Below are positions 43,507-52,980 of a stretch of 64,000 nt of DNA, piece after piece (the stretch's first letter is position 1; each line of letters opens with the position of its first letter). This DNA comes from Planctomycetota bacterium (GTDB lineage Bacteria; Planctomycetota; J058; JAJDCP01), in NCBI GenBank assembly GCA_029260765.1, contig JAJDCP010000024.1, positions 1-64,000 on the forward strand, given 5' to 3'. The translations under genes were made by a program, and so were the position numbers. Below the pieces are notes generated by a model. That model did no database searches and was not told the DNA's origin. It saw only the letters and a program-made list of their open reading frames with translations.

Positions 43507-43589
43507 TGTAGGGGCGGGGTTTACCCCCGCCCTCCTCGCGGACTCGGACGCTTCGCTCCCTTCGGGAGGGGGTAAACCCCTCCCCTACA
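43507..43589. repeat. Nested inverted repeat, copy 2 of a dispersed element
   Basis: Left arm TGTAGGGGCGGGGTTTACCCCCGCCC (43507-43532) and right arm GGGAGGGGGTAAACCCCTCCCCTACA (43564-43589) match as reverse complements at 24 of 26 bases, with a 31-base spacer. Each arm is also a small palindrome. It lies between the convergent kinase and methyltransferase genes, so it could act as a bidirectional transcription end. Gap 43443-43699 contains nothing else obvious. A related half-copy is at the window start. Confidence 0.8.
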
Positions 43590-43699
43590 AGAAGAAAAGT
43601 CGGTCCTTTCCATCGAGCATCAAGGACCCGGGATTGCCCCTCCGGGATCAATCGCATGCCTCCAGACGTTCCCTGAGACAGTCTCTTCCGGAGCGCGGT

Positions 43700-44521
43700 T
43701 CAATAGGGCTTCTCAGCCAAGGCACACGCAAAATGGCCGGTCCAGCGACGCGTCGGCAGCCTGGCCAGCTCTTCGAAGCCGCGCAGGCCGGCAAGCAACC
43801 GTCGCTGCCAGCTCCCAGGGGCGGCCTGGGCCGCCCTGGTCAGGGGGATGCAGGCCACGCGGGGGCAGTGCAGGATGTAGTCGCCCTCGAGCACCCGCAA
43901 CCCGAGGCCGCGCAACTCGGCCTGTAGCTGCTCCAGGTTTAAGGTGCGGCCGACGAAGTACGGGACCAGACCCAAGCGCTGCAGCAAGGGATAGGGCAGG
44001 TGGTTGCGCAGGGCGACAATGGGGTGTGAGGCGTTGTCGAGGGTGACCAGCAGTCTCCCACCAGGCCGCACGACTCTTGCCAGCTCGGCCAGCCCTTGCA
44101 GCAGCAGGGCTTCGCTCTCGAAGTGGTCGAGGGTCGAGTTGGAGATGACCGCATCAAAGCTGCCGTCTGCAAAGGGCAGCGCGCAGACGTCGGCCACCAG
44201 CACCTCGATCCCTGCATGGCGGCTTTGCGCGGCATGTGCGATCCGTGGCGAGACATCGAGGCCGACAAGTCTGTCGGCGCGTGTGCGTAGGGCTGGCAGC
44301 AGCCCCTTGCCGAAAACTTCATCAAACAGGTCGGTCTTGAGCAGATCGCGGCAGGATTCCGGGAGCCAGCGTGCGACCAGGGCCGCATTGATGCTGTCGC
44401 TGTGGTCGCGCCAGAGGTGCGCCGGCTGTTCTGCCAGCAGTTGCTCGAAGAGTCCGCTCCAGTATGTGCTGCCGTACGCCATCCGGTCTTTCTCGCCCAG
44501 CAGCGGGCAGGATGCAAGCAT
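43700..44521 (-). CDS. SAM-dependent methyltransferase (class I)
   Basis: A 273-residue class I methyltransferase of the Methyltransf_11 type. Motif I is RLVGLDVSP, motif II region is VLVADVCALPFADGSFDAVISNSTLDHFE, and motif IV/V is LARVVRPGGRLLVTLDN. The acceptor is unknown. The ATG at 44521 is chosen as the start of the homologous part; ATG at 44482 is an alternative. It is divergent from the thioesterase gene by 91 bases. Confidence 0.85.
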   Translation of the reverse strand: MLASCPLLGEKDRMAYGSTYWSGLFEQLLAEQPAHLWRDHSDSINAALVARWLPESCRDLLKTDLFDEVFGKGLLPALRTRADRLVGLDVSPRIAHAAQSRHAGIEVLVADVCALPFADGSFDAVISNSTLDHFESEALLLQGLAELARVVRPGGRLLVTLDNASHPIVALRNHLPYPLLQRLGLVPYFVGRTLNLEQLQAELRGLGLRVLEGDYILHCPRVACIPLTRAAQAAPGSWQRRLLAGLRGFEELARLPTRRWTGHFACALAEKPY

Positions 44522-44612
44522 TTCCTTACTTTCTAAGCAGCGTGGTCCGTTCTGATTGCCGCCGAATCGGGCATGCTCTACAGTGGTCTCAACCCCCCTA
44601 CCGGAGCTGGCG

Positions 44613-45077
44613 ATGCAGAGCTTTCCCGACGATGTGGTCGAGCGCATCAATGCGATCCTGGGCGGCTACAACCGCGTGATGGGACTACGCTTCGTCGCGG
44701 CCGTGCCCGATCGCTTGGTGGCCGAGCTCGAGGTCGCCGACTGCCACCGCCAACCGTATGGCCTGGTACACGGAGGAGTCTACGCCGGCATGATCGAGAG
44801 CGTCTGCAGCACCGGCGCCGCGCTGAGCGTGATGGCTGAGGGCCGCACCACCGTCGGTGTCGAGAACAGCACCGCCTTCTTGAAGGCCGTCCGCGAGGGG
44901 ACGCTGCGCTGTACGGCGCAGCCGCTCAGCCGGGGCCGGCGCTCACAGGTCTGGCAGGCCGAGGTGCGAGACGACAAAGAGCGGCTGGTGGCAAGCGGAC
45001 GCGTGCGGCTGTTGGTGTTGGAGCCGGGAACGGCCGCCGCGGGCCAGGCTGTCGGTCTGGCAGGGGAGGGGTTTTGA
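44613..45077 (+). CDS. PaaI-type hotdog thioesterase
   Basis: A 154-residue single hotdog domain. The family signature YGLVHGGVYAGMIESV (HGG) and the long central helix are visible, then the strands VGVENSTAFLKAVREG and WQAEVRD. These enzymes hydrolyse acyl-CoA thioesters; an aromatic acyl-CoA is possible. The ATG at 44613 follows GGAG. It precedes the DUF3556-like gene by 31 bases in the same direction. Confidence 0.85.
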   Translation: MQSFPDDVVERINAILGGYNRVMGLRFVAAVPDRLVAELEVADCHRQPYGLVHGGVYAGMIESVCSTGAALSVMAEGRTTVGVENSTAFLKAVREGTLRCTAQPLSRGRRSQVWQAEVRDDKERLVASGRVRLLVLEPGTAAAGQAVGLAGEGF

Positions 45078-45108
45078 GGGCCCGCATCGAAGCGGGAGGA
45101 GGCCCTGC

Positions 45109-46746
45109 ATGGGGTGGCTGAAACCTGCGCCTCCGCCCTACGATCCGTTGGTCTGGCGGAACCTCCCCTGGCAGGATCGGCTGAAGCAGGCGTGCCAGGC
45201 CTGGGCGGTGCAAGGCTACGGCGCGCCCTATGGTGTCTACTTCCTGTACCTGCTCAAGGTCCTGGCATTCGTCGGGGTGTGGTGCTTTTTCTGCTCCTTC
45301 AGCCCCGGTCTGGGCGACGTCACGACCATCACCGGCTGGTGTTTTGAGCCGGTCGCGTATCAGAAAGCCGTGGTCTGGAGCCTGCTGTTCGAGGTCGTCG
45401 GGCTCGGCTGTGCCAGTGGTCCTCTCACAGCCCGCTATTGGCCCCCCTTCGCGGCCTGCCTGCACTTCGCCTGGCCGGGGACCACCAAGCTACCGTTTGT
45501 GCGCGGCTTCCCCTTGCTGGGTGGAAACCGGCGAACGGTCATCGAGGCTGCCCTGTATGGGGCTTTCGTGTTCTTCCTGCTGCGGCTCCTGCTGTCGCCG
45601 ACGCTGACGAGTGTGATGTTCGCGCCCTGTGTGGTTCTGCTCGGCTGCCTCGGGCTGAGTGACAAGACGATCTTTCTCGCGGCACGGGCTGAGCACTACG
45701 GCGCCATCCTGGTCTGCTTCCTGTTCGCCGATGCCTGGCTCGCTGGGGCGCAGGCAGTGCAGTTGGCCATCTGGGGCTGGGCGGGAGTGTCCAAGCTGAC
45801 GCACCATTTCCCGACGGCCGTCTGCGTGATGACCAGCAACAGCCCCAGCACGCCGTTTCGTTGGCTGCGGACACGGATGTACCGCAGCTACCCTGACGAT
45901 CTGCGGCCCTCCGCACTGGCGCGCCGCATGGCGCACATGGGGACCGTCCTCGAGCTGGGGTTCCCCGTGCTGCTGGCCTTCGGCGGCGGGGGCTGGGCGA
46001 CCTGGTTGGGGCTGGCGCTGATGCTCGGCTTCCACACCTACATCACCAGCAACTTCCCGATGGCGGTGCCGATCGAGTGGAATGTGCATGTCGTCTACGG
46101 CGGTCTGTTTCTGTTCGGCCACCATGCCGGGGCGAGCTTCACGCAGCTCGACGCGCCGTGGCTGGCGGGCTTTCTGCTGGTGGTGTTGGTGGCGATCCCG
46201 CTGTTGGGGAACTTCTGGCCCCGTGGCGTGTCGTTCCTGTGTTCGATGCGCTACTACGCCGGCAACTGGCCGTACAGCGTCTGGCTGTTCCGCGGGGAGA
46301 GTTGGAGGCGGCTCGAGCGTTTGCAGAAGGCCGCGGATTGGGTGCCGAGGCAGCTCGAGAGGTTCTACGACGAGGCCCGCATCGTCGGCCTGCTGAGCAA
46401 GCTGCCCGCGTTCCGGGCGATGCACTTGCAGGGCCGGGCATTGGTCGAGTTGCTGCCGAAGGCCGCGCCCGAGATGGAACAGTACACCTACGTCGATGGT
46501 GAGTTGGTGGCGGGGATGGTGCTCGGCTGGAATTTCGGCGATGGCCACCTGCATCAGCTGCAGCTGCTCGAAGCGGTCCAGGCGCAGTGTGGTTTCGAGC
46601 CGGGGGAGCTGCGTTGTGTGTTCGTCGAGTCGCAGCCGTTGTTTGGGGCGAAGATGGCGTGGCAGATCGCGGATGCGGCAGACGGCGTCATGGACAGCGG
46701 GGAGGTCGCGGTCCAGGTGCTGCGGGAGCGGCAGCCCTGGGGGTAG
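45109..46746 (+). CDS. DUF3556-like multi-pass membrane protein
   Basis: A 545-residue protein with about ten membrane helices in the first 400 residues and a soluble C-terminal domain of about 140. It resembles the DUF3556 family known mainly from mycobacteria and related actinobacteria, with MGWLKPAPPPYDPLVW at the start, FEPVAYQKAVVWSLLFE, WPGTTKLPF, YITSNFPMAVPIEWNV and the SMRYYAGNWPYSVWLF segment. The function of the family is unknown. It follows the thioesterase by 31 bases. I base this on memory of the family's general look, so the assignment is moderate. Confidence 0.65.
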   Translation: MGWLKPAPPPYDPLVWRNLPWQDRLKQACQAWAVQGYGAPYGVYFLYLLKVLAFVGVWCFFCSFSPGLGDVTTITGWCFEPVAYQKAVVWSLLFEVVGLGCASGPLTARYWPPFAACLHFAWPGTTKLPFVRGFPLLGGNRRTVIEAALYGAFVFFLLRLLLSPTLTSVMFAPCVVLLGCLGLSDKTIFLAARAEHYGAILVCFLFADAWLAGAQAVQLAIWGWAGVSKLTHHFPTAVCVMTSNSPSTPFRWLRTRMYRSYPDDLRPSALARRMAHMGTVLELGFPVLLAFGGGGWATWLGLALMLGFHTYITSNFPMAVPIEWNVHVVYGGLFLFGHHAGASFTQLDAPWLAGFLLVVLVAIPLLGNFWPRGVSFLCSMRYYAGNWPYSVWLFRGESWRRLERLQKAADWVPRQLERFYDEARIVGLLSKLPAFRAMHLQGRALVELLPKAAPEMEQYTYVDGELVAGMVLGWNFGDGHLHQLQLLEAVQAQCGFEPGELRCVFVESQPLFGAKMAWQIADAADGVMDSGEVAVQVLRERQPWG

Positions 46747-47083
46747 GGAGGGGCTATTGAGCGTGGGGCCTCAGTCGGGATGGAAATCCCATGATTTTCG
46801 AAGTCAATAGATGCGGATCCGAAATGGCAAAGAGGACCAGGAGACGCAAGTGCACGTCAGATCAAGATCATGGCCAAAGTGGCTCAGATTCTCGTGGCCG
46901 TTGACGAGGAATCGCGGCCAAGGGTTGATCTGTCCTGGCGCATGTACTCTGCAGGCCAGTTCGGCAGAAGGGCGCCGATCGGGATTCGGGGTTTGAGGAC
47001 GCCGGTGAGGGCGGCTAGGATACGCTTGGCAGCGAAACTTCCCTTCGGGCATGCGCTCCGATGCTGAGAGGGCGGATACTGGC
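46747..47083. other. Intergenic region, likely promoter of the glycan locus
   Basis: No credible gene in this 337-base interval on either strand; the short open frames there have no ribosome sites or familiar motifs. It separates the housekeeping block from the legionaminic acid genes and may hold their promoter, but I cannot identify boxes. Confidence 0.5.
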
Positions 47084-48817
47084 ATGAAGCTACTTTTCCT
47101 GATTCCGGCGCGGGCTGGGTCCAAGGGACTTCCGGGCAAGAACTCGAAAACCGTGGGCGGGATCCCATTGCTGGGCCGCGCTGTACGCACGGCTCGCGCG
47201 GCTGCGCGTTTGCTTGGGTCGGGGCGAGTTGTGGTCTCCACCGAAGATCCCGGACTTGCGGCGGTGGCGCGCTGTTGGGGAGCTGAGGTGCCCTTCATGC
47301 GACCCTCGGAGCTGGCCTCAGACACCGCATCTACGGTAGAGGTCGCGCTGCATGGGTTGGAGGCGGTGAACGATCTGGGATATGCGGCGGACCTGCTGGT
47401 GTTGCTGCAGCCGACCAGCCCCCTCACAACCGCGGCCGACGTCGTGGAGGCGGTCCAGCTGCACCGCAAGACCCGTGCGTCGGTGCTTTCTGTCTGCCGG
47501 CAGGGCCACCCCATCGAATGGAGTTACAGCTTGCAGCAGACCGGTCGGCTGGCTCCGGTCACTGCCAGGCTTCCGACCCGGCGACAAGAGTCGAGCCCGA
47601 CGTATCGTCCCAACGGCGCGATCTACGTCATCGTGCCCGGTGTCCTACGTGCCGAGAAGTCTTTCCTGACGGCAGAGACTCGGGGCTATCTCATGCCCGA
47701 AGAGCGCTCGGTGGACATCGACGTGGCTGCCGACCTGCGTTGCGCCGAGGCCTTGCTGCCCGGAGTCTCCGCTCCGGTCAGCTTCGGGGGCCATGTCGTC
47801 GGCCCGGGGAACCCCTGTTTCTTGATTGCGGAAGCCGGGGTGAACCATAACGGAGGATTGGACCACGCCCTGCGCCTGGTCGACGCTGCGGCCGAGGCGG
47901 GGGCCGACGCCGTCAAATTCCAATCCTTCGAGGCAGAGCGTGTCGTGGGCCGCAGCGCGAGGCAAGCGGCCTACCAGACGAGGAACACGGGCATCGAAGA
48001 GTCTCAGCTTGACATGGTCCGTCGCTTGCAACTTGACGAAGCGGCGCATCGTCGTCTCGCCCGGCATTGTGAAGAGCGTTCGATCCTGTTCCTTTCGACG
48101 CCCTTCGATGAGCCCAGTGTCGATCTGCTGAAGGAGCTGGGTGTGCCCGCCCTGAAGATCGCGTCGGGAGAGGTGACCCACCACCGACTGCTACGTCACG
48201 CGGCCCGACAGGGCCTGCCGATCCTGCTGTCTACGGGCATGTCGGCGTTGCACGAGGTGGCGACCGCCCTGGAAGTCATCGAGGGCGCGGGACCTGTGCC
48301 GGTCGCGCTTTTGCATTGTGTTTCGAACTACCCGGCAGATCCAGCAGACTGTCACCTCCGGGCCATCGACACGATGCGCGCCGCTTTCGCTGTGCCTACC
48401 GGCTGGTCTGACCATACGCTGGGGGTCTATGTGTCGGTGGCGGCCGTGGCGCGCGGAGCGGATCTGCTCGAGAAGCACTTCACCCTCGACAAGTCTCTGC
48501 CCGGGCCGGATCACGCTGCTTCTCTCAGCCCTACTGAGCTGAAAGAATGGGTCACCGCGGTGCGTGAGACAGAAAAGGCTCTGGGCCGTGGCGAGAAACG
48601 GCGCCAGCCTTCAGAGGAGGATACGGCGGCCGTCGTACGTAGAAGCGTGCACGCTGCTCGTGACTTGAAGAAGGGCACGCTTCTCCGTCCTGAAGACGTT
48701 GTTTGCCTTCGCCCGGGTACAGGCATTCCCGCGGAGTGCCTTTCGCAAGTACTTGGCAAGCGTTTGCGGTGCGATTTCTTGAGCGGATCCATTTTGCGGC
48801 GTGAAGACCTCGACTGA
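47084..48817 (+). CDS. Fused CMP-nonulosonate cytidylyltransferase and nonulosonate synthase (NeuA-NeuB)
   Basis: A 577-residue fusion. Residues 1-225 are the cytidylyltransferase (NeuA/LegF): LFLIPARAGSKGLPGKN, VVVSTEDP, LLVLLQPTSPLT and the VDIDVAADL end. Residues about 235-577 are the synthase (NeuB/LegI): FLIAEAGVNHNGGLDHALRLVDAAAEAGADAVKFQ, SILFLSTPFDEPSVDLL, LKIASGEVTHHRLL, PILLSTGMS, LLHCVSNYP, GWSDHTLG and LLEKHFTLD, with an antifreeze-like SAF domain at the C terminus (KKGTLLRPEDV). It would both condense a hexose with PEP and activate the product as the CMP-sugar. The order is normally separate genes. ATG at 47084 chosen; GAGAGGG is 13 bases upstream. Confidence 0.9.
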   Translation: MKLLFLIPARAGSKGLPGKNSKTVGGIPLLGRAVRTARAAARLLGSGRVVVSTEDPGLAAVARCWGAEVPFMRPSELASDTASTVEVALHGLEAVNDLGYAADLLVLLQPTSPLTTAADVVEAVQLHRKTRASVLSVCRQGHPIEWSYSLQQTGRLAPVTARLPTRRQESSPTYRPNGAIYVIVPGVLRAEKSFLTAETRGYLMPEERSVDIDVAADLRCAEALLPGVSAPVSFGGHVVGPGNPCFLIAEAGVNHNGGLDHALRLVDAAAEAGADAVKFQSFEAERVVGRSARQAAYQTRNTGIEESQLDMVRRLQLDEAAHRRLARHCEERSILFLSTPFDEPSVDLLKELGVPALKIASGEVTHHRLLRHAARQGLPILLSTGMSALHEVATALEVIEGAGPVPVALLHCVSNYPADPADCHLRAIDTMRAAFAVPTGWSDHTLGVYVSVAAVARGADLLEKHFTLDKSLPGPDHAASLSPTELKEWVTAVRETEKALGRGEKRRQPSEEDTAAVVRRSVHAARDLKKGTLLRPEDVVCLRPGTGIPAECLSQVLGKRLRCDFLSGSILRREDLD

Positions 48818-48875
48818 TACCCGAGGGCGAGGCAGTACATCATGTCCGCGGGAATCCGGTCTGCAAGGGGGGAGA

Positions 48876-49538
48876 ATGAAAGACATTGTGATTCTCGGTG
48901 CTGGTGGGCTGGCGCGCGAAGTTGCGTTTCTGATTGAGGAAATCAACCGTGTGTCGCACTGTTGGAATCTGTTGGGTTTCGTTGAGAGTGATTCCGGTGC
49001 TGTGGGCCGCCAGGTTGGCAAGTATCAGGTGAGGTGGACCGACGATGATCTGCAAACGATGCGTGTGGCCGTCGCGATAGGGGTGGGTTCACCTTCGGTA
49101 CTGAATAAGGTCCGTGGAAAGCTCGCAGCGCTCGAGAATCTCGAGTTCCCGAATCTCATTCATCCCAACGTAGTGTTCGACCGCGAGCGGACCACGTTGG
49201 GGAGTGGCAACATCATTTGTGCGGGGAATGTGTTGACGACCGATATCGCGGTCGGATCGTTCAACTATCTCAACCTTAGCTGTACGGTTGGTCATGATTG
49301 TTCGATTGCCAATGGCTGCGTGATCAATCCTGGCTGCAACATTTCCGGAGGTGTCACCATCCAGGATTCTTGTCTGCTCGGAACGGGCGCCACGGTGCTG
49401 CAGTACCTGACGATAGGCGCAGGAGCAGTCGTGGGAGCTGGAGCTTTGGTGACCCGCGATGTCCCCGCCGGTGTCACGGTTGTCGGCGTGCCCGCCAGGC
49501 CGCGTCCGGTCTCGCAGGTCGCTGCGGAGGGTTCATGA
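48876..49538 (+). CDS. NeuD/PglD-like sugar acetyltransferase
   Basis: A 220-residue protein. A Rossmann-like N-terminal part (IVILGAGGLAREVAFL) leads to a left-handed beta helix with hexapeptide repeats (GNIICAGNVLTTDI, INPGCNISGGVTIQDSCLLGTGATVLQYLTIGAGAVVGAG) and a C-terminal PAGVTVVGVPARP motif. This is the architecture of PglD, NeuD and LegH, which N-acetylate UDP- or GDP-4-amino sugars. A GGGGGGAGA site precedes the ATG at 48876. In a legionaminic pathway it would acetylate the 4-amino group. It overlaps the PtmE-like start by four bases. Confidence 0.88.
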   Translation: MKDIVILGAGGLAREVAFLIEEINRVSHCWNLLGFVESDSGAVGRQVGKYQVRWTDDDLQTMRVAVAIGVGSPSVLNKVRGKLAALENLEFPNLIHPNVVFDRERTTLGSGNIICAGNVLTTDIAVGSFNYLNLSCTVGHDCSIANGCVINPGCNISGGVTIQDSCLLGTGATVLQYLTIGAGAVVGAGALVTRDVPAGVTVVGVPARPRPVSQVAAEGS

Positions 49539-50575
49539 AGAGTCTCGACGCTATCCGTATCTCTCCCCAGGCTTCCATCCATACCGCTATGAGCGCCATC
49601 AACGACGGAGCCGTCGAGATTGCGCTCGTGGTGGATAGCTCGGGGGCTTTGGTCGGTACTGTGACCGATGGGGACATCCGGCGCGCTCTGTTGGGCGGAG
49701 CTACCTTGGCCACACCGATCCACGCATTCATCCACCGCAACTGCTGCGTGGTGACCAGAGACGTCAGCCGCGCGGATGTCCTCGACTTGATGCGGGCGCG
49801 GACGCTCAAGCAGATCCCCATCGTCGATGCGGACAGGCGTCTGGTCGGTATGCACCTTCTGCACGAGATCATAGGCTCTGCGAAGCGAGGCAACTGGGCA
49901 GTTGTGATGGCTGGAGGCAGGGGGGAGCGGTTGCGTCCGCTGACCGATGCCGTGCCCAAGCCGATGCTCAAGGTTGCCGGCCGCCCTCTCCTGGAGAGGA
50001 TCGTCCTGCACCTGGTCGGTTCCGGAGTCCAGCGCATCTTCATCGCTGTGCACTATCTGTCGCGCACGATCGAGGAGTACTTTGGCGACGGCGGGGGCCA
50101 CGGCTGCCGTATCGAGTACCTCCGTGAGCAAGAGCCCCTCGGCACGGGTGGAGCGCTTTCTCTGCTCCCCGAGTCTCCCGACCAGCCGGTCATCGTCTTG
50201 AATGGTGATGTCATCACCCAGTTCGATGCGGGGGGCATGTTGGCATTTCATCAAGCAGGCGGTTTTGCGGTCACGATCGGGACCACCGAGTATGTCCATA
50301 CTGTGCCCTACGGTGTGGTCGAGACGGAAGGGGACCGGGTCCGGACACTCGAAGAGAAGCCCACAAACATGTGGCAGGCCAACGCCGGGATCTATGTCGT
50401 CTCGCCGGAGACAATCCGGCGCATTCCGGCGGAAACCCGTTTCGCGATCACTTCGCTGATCGACGATTGTTTGCGCTGCGATGAACCGGTTGGAGCGTTC
50501 GGAGTGGGGAGAGACTGGATCGACGTCGGCCTGCCAAAAGAGTTGGCCCGGGCGCGGGGAGTGGCAACGCCATGA
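49535..50575 (+). CDS. ptmE: CBS-domain nucleotidyltransferase, PtmE-like (GDP-glucosamine forming)
   Basis: A 346-residue protein. Residues 1-115 contain a pair of CBS motifs (ALVGTVTDGDIRRALLGG, VDADRRLVGMHLLHEI). Residues 122-346 are a sugar nucleotidyltransferase: VVMAGGRGERLRPLTDAVPKPML, ERIVLHLVGSGVQ, VLNGDVI, and EEKPTNMWQANAGIYV. PtmE of Campylobacter, which makes GDP-glucosamine for CMP-legionaminic acid, has this CBS-transferase layout. The ATG overlaps the preceding TGA (ATGA). GGAGG is five bases upstream. The nucleotide used (GTP) is inferred from the family. Confidence 0.8.
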   Translation: MKSLDAIRISPQASIHTAMSAINDGAVEIALVVDSSGALVGTVTDGDIRRALLGGATLATPIHAFIHRNCCVVTRDVSRADVLDLMRARTLKQIPIVDADRRLVGMHLLHEIIGSAKRGNWAVVMAGGRGERLRPLTDAVPKPMLKVAGRPLLERIVLHLVGSGVQRIFIAVHYLSRTIEEYFGDGGGHGCRIEYLREQEPLGTGGALSLLPESPDQPVIVLNGDVITQFDAGGMLAFHQAGGFAVTIGTTEYVHTVPYGVVETEGDRVRTLEEKPTNMWQANAGIYVVSPETIRRIPAETRFAITSLIDDCLRCDEPVGAFGVGRDWIDVGLPKELARARGVATP

Positions 50576-51780
50576 GCGATGCACACCAGACTGACGAGGC
50601 CGGGGGTGCATTCATCCCTCTCTCGGAGCCCTGTCTGCGGGGCAATGAATGGGCCTATGTCAAAGAGTGCCTGGACACCGGGTGGGTGTCGTCGGTCGGC
50701 TCGTTTGTCACTCGCTTTGAAGACGAGTTGGCAGCGCGTGTCGGCACGCGGTACGCGGTGGCCACCGTCAACGGAACCGCAGCTTTGCACATAGCTTTGC
50801 TGATCGCGGGCGTCGAGCCGGAGGACGAAGTCCTGGTCTCGACCCTGACGTTTGTGGCGCCTACCAACGCCATCCGCTACGTCGGGGCCTGGCCGGTATT
50901 CATGGACGCCGAGCCCGAGTACTGGCAGATGGATCCCCAGAAGGTCCACGACTTCCTCAGTCAGGAGTGCGCCTGGAAGAACGGCGCTCTGTACAACAAA
51001 GGCAGTGGAAGACGGGTGCGCGCGATTGTGCCCGTACACATCCTTGGACATCCCTGCGACATGGACCCGCTTGTCGAGGTGGCCCGGCGCTTCGAGTTGA
51101 GCGTGATCGAGGACGCGTCTGAGGCGCTGGGATCGACCTACAGGGGACGCGCCGTCGGATCGTTGGGCGACGCCGCCTGCTTCAGTTTCAACGGCAACAA
51201 GATCGTCACGGCTGGGGGAGGCGGGATGTTGCTGACCGACAATCCGGCCTGGGCGGCGAAGGCCAAATATCTGACCACGCAGGCCAAGGATGATCCGATT
51301 GAGTTCGTGCACAATGAGATCGGCTACAACTACCGGCAGACCAATGTGCTGGCAGCCCTCGGCACGGCCCAGCTCGAGCTGCTTGACGGGTTCATTGCGG
51401 CCAAGCGGCAACTCGCTGCAAGATATGATCAGGTGCTTGCTCAACTGCCCGGCTGCGAGATCCCTCGAGAGGCCGCCTGGGCGAGCTCGAATTGCTGGCT
51501 GTATACCGCGGCTTTTCCCAGCGAGCTCAGCCGTCCTCTGCAACGCTTCTTCGCAGCGCGGCAGATCCAGGTGCGTCCTTTGTGGCGGCCCAACCATCGC
51601 CTGCCTCCCCACCGCGACCACCAGGCATACAGGCTGGAGGTGGCAGACCAGCTCCACGCACGTTGCCTCAGTCTTCCCTGCAGCGTCAGCCTGACGGAGG
51701 CCAGCCAGGCCAGGGTTCTGCGGGCCATCGGGGATTTCATGGACCAGAGCGGTCCCAAGGAGTCGGATCGAGCATGTTGA
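50572..51780 (+). CDS. legC: DegT-family sugar aminotransferase, LegC-like
   Basis: A 402-residue PLP aminotransferase of the DegT/DnrJ/EryC1 group. Motifs are GWVSSVGSFVTRFE, ATVNGTAALHIALLIAGVEPEDEVLV, EDASEALGSTYRGRAVG and the PLP-lysine in FNGNKIVTAGGGGM. It would convert a 4-keto-6-deoxy sugar nucleotide to the 4-amino form. It overlaps the PtmE-like stop by four bases. LegC acts on the product of LegB, the next gene. Confidence 0.9.
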   Translation: MSDAHQTDEAGGAFIPLSEPCLRGNEWAYVKECLDTGWVSSVGSFVTRFEDELAARVGTRYAVATVNGTAALHIALLIAGVEPEDEVLVSTLTFVAPTNAIRYVGAWPVFMDAEPEYWQMDPQKVHDFLSQECAWKNGALYNKGSGRRVRAIVPVHILGHPCDMDPLVEVARRFELSVIEDASEALGSTYRGRAVGSLGDAACFSFNGNKIVTAGGGGMLLTDNPAWAAKAKYLTTQAKDDPIEFVHNEIGYNYRQTNVLAALGTAQLELLDGFIAAKRQLAARYDQVLAQLPGCEIPREAAWASSNCWLYTAAFPSELSRPLQRFFAARQIQVRPLWRPNHRLPPHRDHQAYRLEVADQLHARCLSLPCSVSLTEASQARVLRAIGDFMDQSGPKESDRAC

Positions 51781-52979
51781 TCGAAGCCTTGTCCAGTCTC
51801 GCCACACGCAGACAGACGGACCTGTTCGCGCCCGATCTCGAGTCCCACCGTCCAGCGCTGACGGCTGCCCTGGAAAGCAGCAGGGTCCTGGCCATCGGAG
51901 GGGCAGGCAGTATCGGTCTGGAAACGGTCAAGCTCCTCGCGCGCTTCGATCTCGCCGCGCTGCACATCGTCGATCAGAATGAAAACGGTCTCGCCGAGGT
52001 GGTGCGGGATCTACGTAGCCAGCAGGTCCGCGTGCCTGACCTGAGGACATTGCCGATTGATTTTGGATCGCTCGTGATGCGGCGTTTTCTGCGTGAAAAC
52101 GGTCCCTACCACTACGTTCTGAATTTCGCGGCGTTGAAGCATGTGCGTTCGGAGAAGGACATCTATTCGCTGTTGCAGCTCTTCGACACGAACATCCGCA
52201 AGCAGGCTCGGCTGCTCGGCTGGCTCAAAGAGAGCACACCAGGCTCTCGCTATTTCTCGGTTTCTACGGACAAGGCCGCCAATCCGGCCAACTTCATGGG
52301 CGCCTCCAAGCGCCTGATGGAGCACGTGATCTTTGCCGAGAGGTACAAGCTCCAGCACGCGACCTCGGCGCGCTTTGCCAACGTGGCCTTCTCAGACGGA
52401 AGCCTGCCTCATGCCTTCTTGCGGCGCCTCGAAAAGCGCCAGCCGCTCGCCGCTCCGCGGGGGGTACGGCGTTATTTTGTGAGCCTGCAGGAGGCAGGCC
52501 AGATCTGTGTGCTCGCCGCATGTATCGGAAAGCCCCAGCATCTTCTGATTCCCCGCCTTGATGCCCAGAACGACCTGGTCGATCTGGAGACTCTCGCCCG
52601 CGAAGTGCTCGCGCACTTCGATTGGAAGCCCCGCATCTACGAGAGCGAAGCGAAGGCCTGCAGCCAGCTGGCAAAAGACACCGAAGAGGGATACTACCCC
52701 CTGCTCTTGACAAGGCTGAACACCAGCGGAGAGAAACCCTGTGAAGAATTCGTAAGCCGGGGGGAGCGGGTAGAGGCCGCAGGATTCACGGCGCTCCAAG
52801 CGATCCGCTACCAACCTGCCGATCCCGCGAAACTCGACGCTTTGCTCAGCGATCTCGACGCCTGGCTGGAAGACCCCGAGCGCGCGCCAGGCAAGACCGT
52901 GATGGCGCAGCGCATCCAGGCTGTTGTGCCTGAATTCCACCACAAGGCAGCGGCCCGGCACCTGGACCAGCGCATGTAG
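51774..52979 (+). CDS. legB: Nucleotide-sugar 4,6-dehydratase, LegB-like
   Basis: A 401-residue protein with a CapD/PglF-type fold. The NAD-binding segment is VLAIGGAGSIGLETVKLLARFD. The catalytic region is YFSVSTDKAANPANFMGASKRLMEHVIF, in which Met replaces the usual Tyr of YxxxK (MxxxK), as is known for this branch of dehydratases. It makes the 4-keto-6-deoxy intermediate, GDP-linked if the PtmE assignment is right. ATG at 51774 overlaps the legC end by seven bases. It is the last rightward gene of the group and converges with the acetyltransferase at 52981. Confidence 0.85.
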   Translation: MLIEALSSLATRRQTDLFAPDLESHRPALTAALESSRVLAIGGAGSIGLETVKLLARFDLAALHIVDQNENGLAEVVRDLRSQQVRVPDLRTLPIDFGSLVMRRFLRENGPYHYVLNFAALKHVRSEKDIYSLLQLFDTNIRKQARLLGWLKESTPGSRYFSVSTDKAANPANFMGASKRLMEHVIFAERYKLQHATSARFANVAFSDGSLPHAFLRRLEKRQPLAAPRGVRRYFVSLQEAGQICVLAACIGKPQHLLIPRLDAQNDLVDLETLAREVLAHFDWKPRIYESEAKACSQLAKDTEEGYYPLLLTRLNTSGEKPCEEFVSRGERVEAAGFTALQAIRYQPADPAKLDALLSDLDAWLEDPERAPGKTVMAQRIQAVVPEFHHKAAARHLDQRM

Positions 52980-52980
52980 G

